Source: Bacillus alveayuensis
Lineage (GTDB): Bacteria; Bacillota; Bacilli; Bacillales; Aeribacillaceae
Direction: 5' to 3'
Length of the DNA: 64,000 nt
Assembly (NCBI GenBank): GCA_030812955.1
Contig: JAUSTR010000002.1
Location: forward strand, 124,001-188,000
Below are positions 49,714-61,741 of the stretch, in pieces. A program made the translations under genes and the position numbers. The notes under the pieces are model-generated. The model made no database searches. It worked only from the letters and a program-made list of their open reading frames with translations, and was not told the DNA's origin. Positions within the stretch are counted from its first letter, which is position 1. Each line of letters opens with the position of its first letter.

Positions 49714-50538
49714 ATGAAAAAATTATTACTTGCCGCTTTATTTACTGTACTTGCTGTTTTTACTGCAGCTTGTGGGACAAGCAGTAGTGAAGAAGGGGAA
49801 AATCAAGTCATTAAAGTCGGAGCTTCACCTGTTCCGCATGCGGAAATTTTAGAAGAGGCTAAACCACTTTTAAAAGAAATGGGCTATGAATTAGAGATTG
49901 TGGAATTTACAGATTATGTATTACCAAATAAGTCGTTAGAAGAAAAGGAAATTGACGCAAATTATTTCCAACATATTCCATATTTAGAATCGCAAAAAGC
50001 TGAGCACGGTTATGATTTTGTGAATGCAGGAGGTATTCATATTGAACCGATTGGAGTATACTCTAAAAAATATAAATCATTAGAGGAGCTTCCAGAGGGA
50101 GCGACAATCATTATGAGCAGCTCTGTTGCTGACCATGGCCGCATGCTTTCAATGCTTGAAGAAAAAGGTTTAATTAAACTTAAAGATGGTGTCGAAAAAA
50201 CGGAAGCAACGATTGATGATATTGCAGAAAATCCGAAAAACTTACAATTTAAAGCAGACATTGAAGCGCCATTTTTAACAAAGGCGTATGAAAACAATGA
50301 AGGAGATGCCATTTTAATTAACGGAAACTTTGCATTAGATGCTGGGCTAGACCCTTCAAAAGATGCGATTGCCTTAGAATCTCCAAAGGATAACCCATAT
50401 GTCAATGTCATTGCTGTAAGAAGCGAGGACAAAGATTCTGAAAAAATTAAAGCATTAGTTGAAGTGCTGCAATCAGAAGAAATTAAAGAATTCATTAATT
50501 CTAAATATCAAGGCTCTGTCATACCTGCTGCAGAATAA
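49714..50538 (+). CDS. metQ: methionine-binding lipoprotein MetQ
   Basis: A 274-residue lipoprotein of the NlpA family. The signal peptide ends in the lipobox FTAAC (Cys20), followed by a serine/glutamate linker. VIKVGASPVPHAEILEEAKP, then DANYFQHIPYL and NGNFALDAGLDP are the family's methionine-binding landmarks. AGGAGGAAAAA precedes the ATG. It is the last gene of the S-box operon, ahead of a clear terminator. Confidence 0.96.
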   Translation: MKKLLLAALFTVLAVFTAACGTSSSEEGENQVIKVGASPVPHAEILEEAKPLLKEMGYELEIVEFTDYVLPNKSLEEKEIDANYFQHIPYLESQKAEHGYDFVNAGGIHIEPIGVYSKKYKSLEELPEGATIIMSSSVADHGRMLSMLEEKGLIKLKDGVEKTEATIDDIAENPKNLQFKADIEAPFLTKAYENNEGDAILINGNFALDAGLDPSKDAIALESPKDNPYVNVIAVRSEDKDSEKIKALVEVLQSEEIKEFINSKYQGSVIPAAE

Positions 50539-50549
50539 ATAATATAAGG

Positions 50550-50588
50550 AAACTGGTGAAAACATACGAGTGTTTCACCAGTTTTTTT
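50550..50588 (+). terminator. intrinsic terminator of metNIQ
   Basis: AAACTGGTGAAA (50550-50561) pairs perfectly with TTTCACCAGTTT (50573-50584), with a T-run to 50588. Confidence 0.93.
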
Positions 50589-50678
50589 ATGAAACACCGC
50601 CTCTTTCTTATGAAATTTGCATATTATTTTGTTCTCACACCATACTAACCTTGAAACAATTTCCGTTGAGGTGATATT

Positions 50679-51050
50679 ATGCGAGAGCAAAATATGAATG
50701 TTACAGAGCAAGTATTGCGCGAATATAAAGAAGGGCTAGGGGCATTTACGAAAAAAATGCCAGATCTTGCTGGCCATTACAACGCATTTACAGAAGCATG
50801 TTTTAAAGAAGGAACGCTTTCACAAAAACAAAAGCATTTAATGGCACTTAGTATTAGTATGGTTTTGCAAGACGAATATTGCATGATTTATCACTTAAAA
50901 GGATGTTTAGACCATCATTGCTCAGAAGAAGAAATTTTTGAGTCAGCAGGAGTTGCAGCAGCATTTGGCGGTGGGGCGGCCTTGAGTCAAGTTGTCACAC
51001 TTGTACAAAATAGTCTGAATGATTTGCGTCCATCAAATCCTGTACAATAG
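50679..51050 (+). CDS. yurZ: carboxymuconolactone decarboxylase-family protein (YurZ)
   Basis: A 123-residue all-helical CMD/AhpD-like protein: FTEACFKEGTLSQKQKHLMALSISMVLQDEYCMIYHLKGC. The usual AhpD pair is E-x2-C-x2-C-x3-H; here only one Cys of the pair is kept in EYCMIYH, so it is probably not a peroxidase partner of the AhpD type. Position between metQ and sufC matches yurZ of B. subtilis. TTGAGGTG precedes the ATG. Confidence 0.85.
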   Translation: MREQNMNVTEQVLREYKEGLGAFTKKMPDLAGHYNAFTEACFKEGTLSQKQKHLMALSISMVLQDEYCMIYHLKGCLDHHCSEEEIFESAGVAAAFGGGAALSQVVTLVQNSLNDLRPSNPVQ

Positions 51051-51160
51051 AAAGAAAATAAGAGCATTTATCTGAAAATTTGAGGGTCAGGAATTTTTCC
51101 TTCTCTTATTTGCTGTCATCCTTTCAAATCCTCTTTTTTACGATTTGATAAGTGCAAGCA

Positions 51161-51400
51161 ATGCTTGATATGATGATCATTGTTCGCGCGATCAAAAAAA
51201 TGTTTGAAGGGATGATTTTTATTTATACAAGTCAAGAGATGCTTGACCTGAAAGTGACGCCTGAAATGGAAAAGTCGATGCATCAGTTTCATGGAATGGG
51301 CTATAAAGAATATAGCCGCGATCATAAAAAGCGAATGCAAGTGGAGAAAAAACGAGAAGAAGATTATGCCAAAAGTCAAAGTATTATTGCCAACATTTAG
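51161..51400 (+). CDS. small unknown ORF (possible gene remnant)
   Basis: The frame starts MLDMMIIVRAIKKMFEGMIF at ATG 51161 (a GTG at 51152 is also in frame) and ends in a charged helix rich in K, R and E. There is no good ribosome binding site. A strong terminator follows 20 bases later, which suggests that something here is or was transcribed. I recognise no family. Confidence 0.4.
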   Translation: MLDMMIIVRAIKKMFEGMIFIYTSQEMLDLKVTPEMEKSMHQFHGMGYKEYSRDHKKRMQVEKKREEDYAKSQSIIANI

Positions 51401-51420
51401 AGGAAAAATCATGAAATCAT

Positions 51421-51458
51421 ACGGAACCAGTCATAAACTTGACTGGTTCTGTTTTTAT
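51421..51458 (+). terminator. intrinsic terminator
   Basis: GAACCAGTCA (51424-51433) pairs with TGACTGGTTC (51440-51449), followed by TGTTTTTATTAT. It separates upstream transcription from the suf promoter. Confidence 0.88.
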
Positions 51459-51479
51459 TATAAAAATTTAAGAATGATT

Positions 51480-51509
51480 TTACATCATTTCAGGAATTTT
51501 TGTTATGAT
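51480..51509 (+). promoter_or_regulatory. possible promoter of the suf operon
   Basis: TTACAT (51480-51485), 18-base spacer, TATGAT (51504-51509) preceded by TGT (extended -10). It gives a leader of about 155 bases before sufC with no recognised riboswitch. Confidence 0.5.
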
Positions 51510-51672
51510 GGTAATTGTCATGAAAATTATTGGGAAAAATAGAAGAAATTCTTGGGATTATATGATGAGTGCTTATTAAGAGTTGTATTTAAATTTAATT
51601 TCCTATAAAATTAGAATGAGAATAAATTGAGAATTAAGATAGTAAATATTGTAGATAATTGGAGGTATATTC

Positions 51673-52458
51673 ATGGCAGGTTCAACATTAACGATTAAGG
51701 ATCTACACGTTTCAGTAGAAGGTAAAGGAATTTTAAAGGGCGTCAATTTGGAAATTAAAGGTGGAGAAATCCATGCCATTATGGGCCCTAACGGAACTGG
51801 TAAATCAACTTTATCTTCCGCCATTATGGGACACCCTAAATATGAGGTTACAAGAGGCAGCATTACGTTAGACGATCAAAACGTTTTAGAGATGGAAGTT
51901 GACGAAAGAGCACGTGCTGGTCTTTTCTTAGCAATGCAATATCCAAGTGAAATTAGCGGGGTTACGAACGCAGATTTCCTTCGTTCAGCGATTAATGCAC
52001 GTCGCGGTGAAGGCAATGAAATTTCTTTAATGAAATTTATCCGTCAAATGGATGAGAAAATGGAATTCTTAGAAATGGATCAAGATATGGCACAGCGTTA
52101 TTTAAATGAAGGCTTCTCTGGTGGGGAGAAAAAACGCAATGAAATTCTCCAATTAATGATGCTTGAGCCGAAAATTGCGATATTAGACGAAATTGACTCT
52201 GGGCTTGATATAGATGCATTAAAAGTTGTTTCTAAAGGAATTAATGAAATGCGCAGCCCAGAGTTTGGATGCTTAATTATTACTCACTATCAGCGCCTTC
52301 TTAACTACATTACTCCAGATTACGTACATGTTATGATGCAAGGTCGAATTGTCAAATCCGGTGGTGCCGAGTTAGCTCAGCGCCTTGAGGCTGAAGGGTA
52401 TGATTGGATTAAGCAAGAGTTAGGCATTGAAGACGAAACAGTAGGGCAAGAAGCGTAA
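51673..52458 (+). CDS. sufC: Fe-S cluster assembly ATPase SufC
   Basis: A soluble ABC-type ATPase of 261 residues that works with SufB and SufD as the scaffold complex. Walker A GPNGTGKST near 38-46, the SufC-specific signature GFSGGEKKRNEILQLM, and Walker B with AILDEIDSGLDIDALK. TTGGAGG precedes the ATG. It leads sufC-D-S-U-B, the order of the essential Bacillus SUF system. Confidence 0.97.
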   Translation: MAGSTLTIKDLHVSVEGKGILKGVNLEIKGGEIHAIMGPNGTGKSTLSSAIMGHPKYEVTRGSITLDDQNVLEMEVDERARAGLFLAMQYPSEISGVTNADFLRSAINARRGEGNEISLMKFIRQMDEKMEFLEMDQDMAQRYLNEGFSGGEKKRNEILQLMMLEPKIAILDEIDSGLDIDALKVVSKGINEMRSPEFGCLIITHYQRLLNYITPDYVHVMMQGRIVKSGGAELAQRLEAEGYDWIKQELGIEDETVGQEA

Positions 52459-52475
52459 GCGTTAGGGGGATGAAA

Positions 52476-55433
<2,958 letters not shown>

Positions 55434-55466
55434 TGCCATAACTTTAAAAGGAATGGAGTGAGCAAA

Positions 55467-56864
55467 ATGGCGAAAAAAATGCCTGAAATTGGCGATTATA
55501 AATATGGCTTTGCCGATAAGGACGTTTCCATTTTCCGTGCAAAACGAGGTTTAACGAAAGAAGTCGTCGAAGAAATTTCTAAAATGAAGCAAGAGCCAGA
55601 GTGGATGTTAAAGTTCCGCTTAAAATCATTAGAGCATTTTTACAACATGCCTATGCCTCAATGGGGCGGAGATTTATCCGCATTAGACTTTGATGAAATT
55701 ACGTATTATGTCAAACCTTCAGAACGATCTGAACGTTCTTGGGATGAGGTTCCAGAAGAAATCAAGCGTACTTTTGATAAATTAGGAATTCCTGAAGCAG
55801 AACAAAAATATTTAGCAGGGGTATCTGCTCAATATGAGTCTGAGGTTGTTTACCACAATATGAAAGAAGACCTTGAAGCGATGGGAATTATCTTCAAAGA
55901 TACGGATAGTGCCTTAAAAGAAAATGAAGATATTTTCCGTAAGCATTGGGCAACCGTTGTACCACCTACAGACAATAAGTTTGCGGCATTGAACTCAGCT
56001 GTATGGTCTGGTGGATCATTTATTTATGTACCACCTGGTGTAAAGGTAGATACGCCTTTACAAGCATATTTCCGTATTAACTCTGAAAACATGGGGCAAT
56101 TTGAACGGACGTTAATCATTGTTGATGAAGGGGCTCATGTCCATTATGTTGAAGGATGTACAGCTCCTGTTTATACAACGAATTCCCTACACAGTGCGGT
56201 TGTTGAAATCATCGTCAAGAAAAATGCTTATTGCCGCTATACAACGATTCAAAACTGGGCGAATAATGTTTATAACTTAGTAACGAAACGTGCAGTTTGT
56301 GAAGAAAATGCAACGATGGAATGGATTGACGGGAATATCGGTTCAAAACTAACGATGAAATATCCAGCCGTAATTTTGAAAGGTGAAGGCGCTCGTGGCA
56401 TGACCCTTTCCATCGCTCTTGCCGGCAAAGGTCAGCACCAGGACGCTGGCGCAAAAATGATTCATCTAGCGCCAAACACTTCTTCTACGATTGTATCGAA
56501 ATCTATTTCAAAACAAGGTGGAAAAGTAACATATCGTGGTATAGTCCACTTTGGCCGCAAGGCAGATGGAGCACGTGCAAACATTGAGTGTGATACGCTG
56601 ATCATGGATAACAAATCTACTTCCGATACGATTCCATATAACGAAATTTTAAATGATAATATTTCGTTGGAACACGAAGCAAAAGTTTCAAAAGTATCGG
56701 AAGAGCAATTATTTTATCTCATGAGCCGCGGTATTTCCGAGGAAGAAGCAACAGAAATGATCGTCATGGGCTTTATCGAGCCATTTACGAAAGAACTGCC
56801 AATGGAATATGCTGTTGAAATGAATCGTTTAATCAAGTTTGAGATGGAAGGCTCTATCGGTTAA
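55467..56864 (+). CDS. sufB: Fe-S cluster assembly protein SufB
   Basis: The 465-residue main scaffold of the SufBCD complex, same length as in B. subtilis. The N-terminal [39 protein letters not shown] and C-terminal [20 protein letters not shown] are family landmarks, and [18 protein letters not shown] mirrors the SufD end. ATG 55467 follows AAAGGAATGGAG. It is the last gene of the operon, before a terminator. Confidence 0.97.
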   Translation: MAKKMPEIGDYKYGFADKDVSIFRAKRGLTKEVVEEISKMKQEPEWMLKFRLKSLEHFYNMPMPQWGGDLSALDFDEITYYVKPSERSERSWDEVPEEIKRTFDKLGIPEAEQKYLAGVSAQYESEVVYHNMKEDLEAMGIIFKDTDSALKENEDIFRKHWATVVPPTDNKFAALNSAVWSGGSFIYVPPGVKVDTPLQAYFRINSENMGQFERTLIIVDEGAHVHYVEGCTAPVYTTNSLHSAVVEIIVKKNAYCRYTTIQNWANNVYNLVTKRAVCEENATMEWIDGNIGSKLTMKYPAVILKGEGARGMTLSIALAGKGQHQDAGAKMIHLAPNTSSTIVSKSISKQGGKVTYRGIVHFGRKADGARANIECDTLIMDNKSTSDTIPYNEILNDNISLEHEAKVSKVSEEQLFYLMSRGISEEEATEMIVMGFIEPFTKELPMEYAVEMNRLIKFEMEGSIG

Positions 56865-56872
56865 TGAATTGA

Positions 56873-56915
56873 AGGGAAAGCTCACTAATCAAGGTGGGCT
56901 TTCCCTCATTTTTTC
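56873..56915 (+). terminator. intrinsic terminator of the suf operon
   Basis: AGGGAAAGCTCAC (56873-56885) pairs with GTGGGCTTTCCCT (56894-56906, one G-T), followed by CATTTTTT. Confidence 0.9.
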
Positions 56916-57019
56916 AAAAATGTTTTGGCAATTGCATTGTTTTGACCAAAATAGTGAATCTTTTTCCAGATTGTATTATGATGGATATAGAAAAGAATAT
57001 ACATAGATAGGGGTTCAAC

Positions 57020-57874
57020 ATGATCTATGTCGGCTTAACAGGTTGGGGAGACCATGATTCTTTATATCGTGCTAAATTACCGTCAACTGATAAATTAAGA
57101 GAGTATGCTGCTCATTTTCCGACTGTAGAAGTGGATGCGACGTTTTATGCTATTCAGCCAGAAGCAAATATTCGAAAATGGGTTTTGGATACTCCGGAAA
57201 ATTTTCAATTTATTGTGAAGGCTTATCAAGGAATGACAGGTCATTCACGAGGGGAGATTCCTTTTTCAAGCAAAAAAGAAATGTTTTTCGCCTTTAAACA
57301 AATGCTGATCCCTTTTATTGAAGCGAAAAAGCTTGCGATGGTGCTATTTCAATTCCCGCCGTGGTTTGACTGTAAACGGGAGCACGTTGATTATCTTCGT
57401 TTTTGTAAGGAACAAATGGACAATATTCCGTGTGCCTTAGAATTTCGACATCAATCATGGTTTGAACCGAATTACCGAGAAAAAACTCTTCAATTTATGA
57501 AAAACGAAAAATGGATTCATAGCATTTGTGATGAGCCTCAAGTTGGAAGTGGTTCAGTTCCAACTGTATTACAATGTACAGATCGTGAAAAAACGCTTGT
57601 TCGAATGCATGGCCGCAATGTGCATGGTTGGTTAAAGCCGAGTGAAGGAAATTGGCGTGATGTGAGGTATTTATATCGCTATAATGAAGAGGAGCTTATC
57701 GAGTGGAAAAACAATTTAGCGATCCTGAAAGAGCAAACGCGTGACATTTACTTTCTTTTTAATAACAATTCCGGTGGAGATGCTGCTGACAATGCAAAGC
57801 AGTTCATACAACTATTAAACTTGCAATATGATGGTCTAGCACCAAGACAGCTAGATCTGTTTGAATTTGAATAA
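57020..57874 (+). CDS. yunF: DUF72-family protein YunF
   Basis: 284 residues with the TIM-barrel-like DUF72 fold: YVGLTGWGDHDSLYRAKLPS at the start, VEVDATFYAIQPEANIRKW, VLFQFPPWFDC, CALEFRHQSWFEPN and FLFNNNSGGDAADNAKQF. Function is unknown across the family. ATG 57020 follows AGATAGGGG. It opens the yunF-E-D group, whose genes follow each other within 25 bases and are probably co-transcribed. Confidence 0.9.
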   Translation: MIYVGLTGWGDHDSLYRAKLPSTDKLREYAAHFPTVEVDATFYAIQPEANIRKWVLDTPENFQFIVKAYQGMTGHSRGEIPFSSKKEMFFAFKQMLIPFIEAKKLAMVLFQFPPWFDCKREHVDYLRFCKEQMDNIPCALEFRHQSWFEPNYREKTLQFMKNEKWIHSICDEPQVGSGSVPTVLQCTDREKTLVRMHGRNVHGWLKPSEGNWRDVRYLYRYNEEELIEWKNNLAILKEQTRDIYFLFNNNSGGDAADNAKQFIQLLNLQYDGLAPRQLDLFEFE

Positions 57875-57888
57875 AAGGAGTACTCATC

Positions 57889-58710
57889 ATGGACCTAATA
57901 ATACTATTTTTGGTTGGATTAATTGGTGGAACGGTTGGAAGCTTGCTTGGTTTAGGTGGAGGAATTATTGTCGTCCCTGCTTTATTATTTCTCTCACCAT
58001 ATTTACCTATACTGAAGGATATTACTCCACAAGTGGCTGTTGGTACTTCCTTAGTTGTGATCATTTTTACTGGTTTATCGTCTACACTAGCGTATATGAA
58101 ATATAAAAAAGTAGATTATAAAAGTGGATTAATATTATTTATCGGCAGCGGTCCGGGTGCATTCGTCGGAGCTTGGGTAAATAAAAGCTTAAATAATCAG
58201 TCCTTTTCTGTTTATTTTGGTCTATTTATGATTTTTTGTTCCATCTTACTATTATTAAATGAACGGATGAAACCTAGAAGGAAGGATGTAACAAAAGGAT
58301 ATATACGAAAGTTTACCGATCATCAAGGAGTAGAACATGCTTATGGCTTTCATCCAATGGTCGGAATTGTTGTGGCATTTTCTGTTGGTTTTTTATCCGG
58401 CTTGTTTGGAATTGGTGGAGGGTCTCTAATGGTTCCAGCGATGATCATGTTATTTTTATTCCCTCCTCATATTGCTGTAGCGACTTCGATGTTTATCATC
58501 TTTTTATCTTCCATTGTTAGCTCTATTACACACATAAGCTTAGGACATGTGAATTGGTTATATGCACTCTGTTTAATTCCTGGTGCTTGGTTTGGCGGAA
58601 AATGGGGAGCGAAAATCAACCAACGTCTTAAAAGCAAACAGATTGTGCTGCTACTTCGAATTATTTTAATTATAGTAGGAATACGCCTGATTTTCCAAGG
58701 GCTGGAATAA
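57889..58710 (+). CDS. yunE: TauE/SafE-family membrane transporter (YunE)
   Basis: A 273-residue protein with about eight membrane helices and two internal repeats marked by the same glycine-rich start: GLGGGIIVVPALLFLSPYLP and GIGGGSLMVPAMIMLFLFPP. The family exports sulfite, sulfoacetate or related organosulfur anions; the substrate here is unknown. AAAGGAGTAC precedes the ATG, 14 bases after yunF. Confidence 0.9.
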   Translation: MDLIILFLVGLIGGTVGSLLGLGGGIIVVPALLFLSPYLPILKDITPQVAVGTSLVVIIFTGLSSTLAYMKYKKVDYKSGLILFIGSGPGAFVGAWVNKSLNNQSFSVYFGLFMIFCSILLLLNERMKPRRKDVTKGYIRKFTDHQGVEHAYGFHPMVGIVVAFSVGFLSGLFGIGGGSLMVPAMIMLFLFPPHIAVATSMFIIFLSSIVSSITHISLGHVNWLYALCLIPGAWFGGKWGAKINQRLKSKQIVLLLRIILIIVGIRLIFQGLE

Positions 58711-58731
58711 TATGTTAAGGAGAGGTGGAAC

Positions 58732-60132
58732 TTGTTACATAAAATCCATGTGTATCATACAAATGATTTACATAGCCATTTTGAAAATTGGCCGAAAATT
58801 GCTCATTATTTAAAAGAACGTCAAATCATTCATGAACAAAATGGCGAAGAATTTTTACTCTTTGATATTGGCGATCACGTCGATCGTTCTCAACCATTAT
58901 CAGAAGCTACAGCTGGGAAAGCGAATGTGTCCCTTCTAAATCAATTGAATTATCATGCTGTTACAATTGGAAACAATGAAGGGATTACGTTGTCTTACAA
59001 AGCGTTAAATGAATTATATGAAAATGCTCATTTTCCCATTATTGTGTCAAATCTTTATGATGCGAATGGAATGAGGCCGAAATGGGCCAAGCCTTATTTG
59101 ATCATAAATTGTTCAAACGGATTTAAAATCGGCTTGTTAGGTGTCACGGTTTACTATGAAAAATTTTACGAAATGCTTGGATGGAAAATTGTCAGCCCTT
59201 TTGAAAGCATAAAAGAAGTGCTTCAAGCAATTCGCAATGAGGCAGACATCATTATATTATTATCTCATTTGGGCATTACAGATGATGAGTGGGTGGCCGA
59301 ACAATTCCCCGAAATTCATCTAATCCTTGGTGGACACACACATCACGTATTACCTACAGGAAAATATGTGCGAAACAGTTTACTCGCTGGAGCAGGGAAA
59401 TATGGGCAATGGATTGGACATGTAGAACTTTCAATTGATGTAAGCGAAAGGAAATTAATTCATATAAAGGCAGAGCTAATGGACATAAAACAGCTCACAA
59501 AAGAGGATGAGCAAACACAAAGATGGTTAGAACGAAACGTTGATAAAGCGAAAAAGCATCTTGAAAAAAAAGTTGCAGAGCTAAAAGAGCCATTAGAAGT
59601 TCATTGGTTTTCTGACTCCCCATTTGCAAAGCTTTTAGCTTCTGCCATTCAAGAATGGTGTGATGGCGAATTAGCAATGGTCAATGCAGGAGTTTTACTT
59701 GAATCTTTACCGAAAGGACCTGTTACGAAAGGAGATATTCATCGGATTTGTCCACATCCTATAAATCCTTGTAAAGTTATGCTAAAAGGAGATCAACTGA
59801 AAGAAGTGATTTTACAAGCACGTACAAAAAAAATGGAGCAGCTTCAATTAAAAGGACTCGGTTTTCGTGGCAAGGTAATGGGAAGAATGATTTTTTCTGG
59901 TGCAGAAGTGATCGCAAAAACATTGAATGATGGCGCAGAACATGTCCAACAGATTAATATTAATGGGAAACCTCTTGACCCGAATCGAATGTATGCTGTC
60001 GCAACTCTTGATATGTTTACACTTGGTCCATTATATCCAGAATTGAGTCATGCAAAAGAAAAACAATATTATATGCCGGAAATGCTCCGTGATGTTTTGG
60101 AATGGAAGCTGCAAAAATTGAGTAAAGCCTAA
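58732..60132 (+). CDS. yunD: metallophosphatase / 5'-nucleotidase-like protein (YunD)
   Basis: 466 residues. The N-terminal metallophosphoesterase domain shows the metal ligands in YHTNDLHSHF, FDIGDHVDRS, IGNNEG, LLSHLG and GGHTHH; the C-terminal 5'-nucleotidase domain begins near 285. There is no signal peptide, so unlike secreted 5'-nucleotidases it should act in the cytoplasm. The start is TTG 58732 with AAGGAGAGGTGG upstream. It follows yunE by 21 bases. Confidence 0.92.
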   Translation: MLHKIHVYHTNDLHSHFENWPKIAHYLKERQIIHEQNGEEFLLFDIGDHVDRSQPLSEATAGKANVSLLNQLNYHAVTIGNNEGITLSYKALNELYENAHFPIIVSNLYDANGMRPKWAKPYLIINCSNGFKIGLLGVTVYYEKFYEMLGWKIVSPFESIKEVLQAIRNEADIIILLSHLGITDDEWVAEQFPEIHLILGGHTHHVLPTGKYVRNSLLAGAGKYGQWIGHVELSIDVSERKLIHIKAELMDIKQLTKEDEQTQRWLERNVDKAKKHLEKKVAELKEPLEVHWFSDSPFAKLLASAIQEWCDGELAMVNAGVLLESLPKGPVTKGDIHRICPHPINPCKVMLKGDQLKEVILQARTKKMEQLQLKGLGFRGKVMGRMIFSGAEVIAKTLNDGAEHVQQININGKPLDPNRMYAVATLDMFTLGPLYPELSHAKEKQYYMPEMLRDVLEWKLQKLSKA

Positions 60133-60204
60133 AATGGGCGAAGCTGTCATTTCACCCTTTCCTTTGTATTTCCATAAAGTATAAATAGGAAAGGAGTGAT
60201 GAGG

Positions 60205-60507
60205 ATGGTTACATTAAAACCTATTATGATCGATCATCATCCGTTTACAGCCATTACAATTCATCTCCCGAAAACGAATTTTTTAGCAGTCATGAGCGAA
60301 AAGGGGTATATTATGTGTGGTGCATTGGATGTTCATTTACTAAACGAAAGGTTAAAAGATCGAGGAGTTGTTGCTGGACGTGCTGTGGGAGTTCGTACAA
60401 TAGATCAGCTACTTGAAGCTCCTCTTGAATCTGTCACATATGAAGCAGAAAAACTTGGTATTCATCGAGGACTGAAGGGAAGAGATGCCTTACTAAAAAT
60501 GGTGTAA
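60205..60507 (+). CDS. yunC: DUF1805-family protein YunC
   Basis: A 100-residue protein of unknown function. Landmarks are LKPIMIDHHPFTAITIHLPK, YIMCGALDVHLLNERLKDRG and VAGRAVGVRTIDQLLEAPLE. ATG 60205 is preceded by AAAGGAGTGATG; longer frames start inside that site. It lies between yunD and yunB as in B. subtilis. Confidence 0.9.
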   Translation: MVTLKPIMIDHHPFTAITIHLPKTNFLAVMSEKGYIMCGALDVHLLNERLKDRGVVAGRAVGVRTIDQLLEAPLESVTYEAEKLGIHRGLKGRDALLKMV

Positions 60508-60592
60508 ATTTCAATTCTAATGAACAGATAAAATCATATGCGTACACTCCCCCATCTTTGCATACATATAGCAAGGAAAGGGGGATTTTGTT

Positions 60593-61351
60593 ATGTTGAA
60601 AAAGCGAAGACGTCTCCCCAAAAGAGGTCCACTTCCATTTCGATATGTGTTTTTATTAACATTTGTTTTTTTTATTTTTTCAACGGCAGGCGGGTTATGG
60701 ATCATTAATAAAGGAATAGAACCGACATTAGTCAGTGTTGCGGAAACAGAAACAAAACGAATTGCTACTCTTGTGATTAATAATGCCATTAATAAGCAAA
60801 TTAATGATGAGGTCGATGTCAATAAGCTAATCGTTGTTGAGACGGATGAAAACGGAAAAGTAACAACCATTGATTTTAATGCCCAAATGGTGAACAGTAT
60901 TTTAGCAAAAATCACACAAAAGGTTCAACGCAATTTACGAGAAGCTGAAAAAGGAAATATTGATGTATTAGACATTCCGGATATTGAAGTTGAAACAGAA
61001 GGAGAACCGGAAGAGGAAGGAATTATTTATTATATCCCACTTGGTCAAGCAACTAATAATGCATTGTTAGGGAACTTAGGTCCACGGGTCCCTGTTCGAT
61101 TTTACGTCATTGGAAATGTAGTTTCAGACGTAAAGAAATCCATTGAACCATATGGAATTAATAATGCGCTCATTGAAATTTCTGTTCATGTAACCGTGAA
61201 TGTACAGGTTGTTATCCCATTTGCAACCTCTACAACGACTGTTGAAAATACAATTCCGATTGCCTTCCGTGCCGTTCAAGGAGATGTGCCGCAATTTTAT
61301 AATGGAAATGGGAATTCGAATCCTTCCATCGATTTACCAATAAATCCATAG
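60593..61351 (+). CDS. yunB: sporulation protein YunB
   Basis: A 252-residue membrane-anchored sporulation protein made in the mother cell (known for B. subtilis). A basic N terminus (KKRRRLPKRG) precedes one membrane helix at about 18-40, then a long extracytoplasmic domain with TKRIATLVINNAINKQI, YYIPLGQATNNALLGNLGPR and ENTIPIAFRAVQGDVPQFY near the end. AAAGGGGG precedes the ATG. It suggests an endospore-forming host. Confidence 0.92.
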   Translation: MLKKRRRLPKRGPLPFRYVFLLTFVFFIFSTAGGLWIINKGIEPTLVSVAETETKRIATLVINNAINKQINDEVDVNKLIVVETDENGKVTTIDFNAQMVNSILAKITQKVQRNLREAEKGNIDVLDIPDIEVETEGEPEEEGIIYYIPLGQATNNALLGNLGPRVPVRFYVIGNVVSDVKKSIEPYGINNALIEISVHVTVNVQVVIPFATSTTTVENTIPIAFRAVQGDVPQFYNGNGNSNPSIDLPINP

Positions 61352-61467
61352 TTGAAAATATGATTCTCTCTTGGTAAAATGCTTAACGTACAATTGAATA
61401 TTTACCTTGTCTCCTAGATGAGGTAGAGGCGCGAAACATATGAGTAAACAATGGGAGGATGACAACG

Positions 61468-61632
61468 ATGACCATGGTTGAAAGGATTTTTCGCCGAAGC
61501 AAAAAAAGACGTCACGCTTTTTTTGCTGGGGTTGCCTTGAATAAGGGTAACACTGTCATTATAGGACGACCCTATAATGGAGGGCTACTGATCGTGATGG
61601 AGGATAACATACATTACACATCAAACGGGTAA
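61468..61632 (+). CDS. 54-residue basic small protein, unknown
   Basis: Begins MTMVERIFRRSKKRRHAFFA, continues NKGNTVIIGRPYNGGLLIVM and ends in YTSNG. GGGAGGATGACAACG gives a good ribosome binding site. The stop codon lies inside the left arm of the following terminator. Basic N terminus, no cysteines, glycine/asparagine-rich middle. No family recognised. Confidence 0.6.
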   Translation: MTMVERIFRRSKKRRHAFFAGVALNKGNTVIIGRPYNGGLLIVMEDNIHYTSNG

Positions 61633-61664
61633 TGATAGTTATTTTCTATCATTACCCGTTTTTT
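61623..61664 (+). terminator. strong intrinsic terminator
   Basis: AACGGGTAATGATAG (61624-61638) pairs perfectly with CTATCATTACCCGTT (61646-61660), followed by TTTT. Confidence 0.92.
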
Positions 61665-61741
61665 CCGTCATTTTCACTTCTCTCTGTTATTTTCTTTCTC
61701 GAACATCGCCCTCCGTAAATTCATGATGGAGGAGATCTTCT

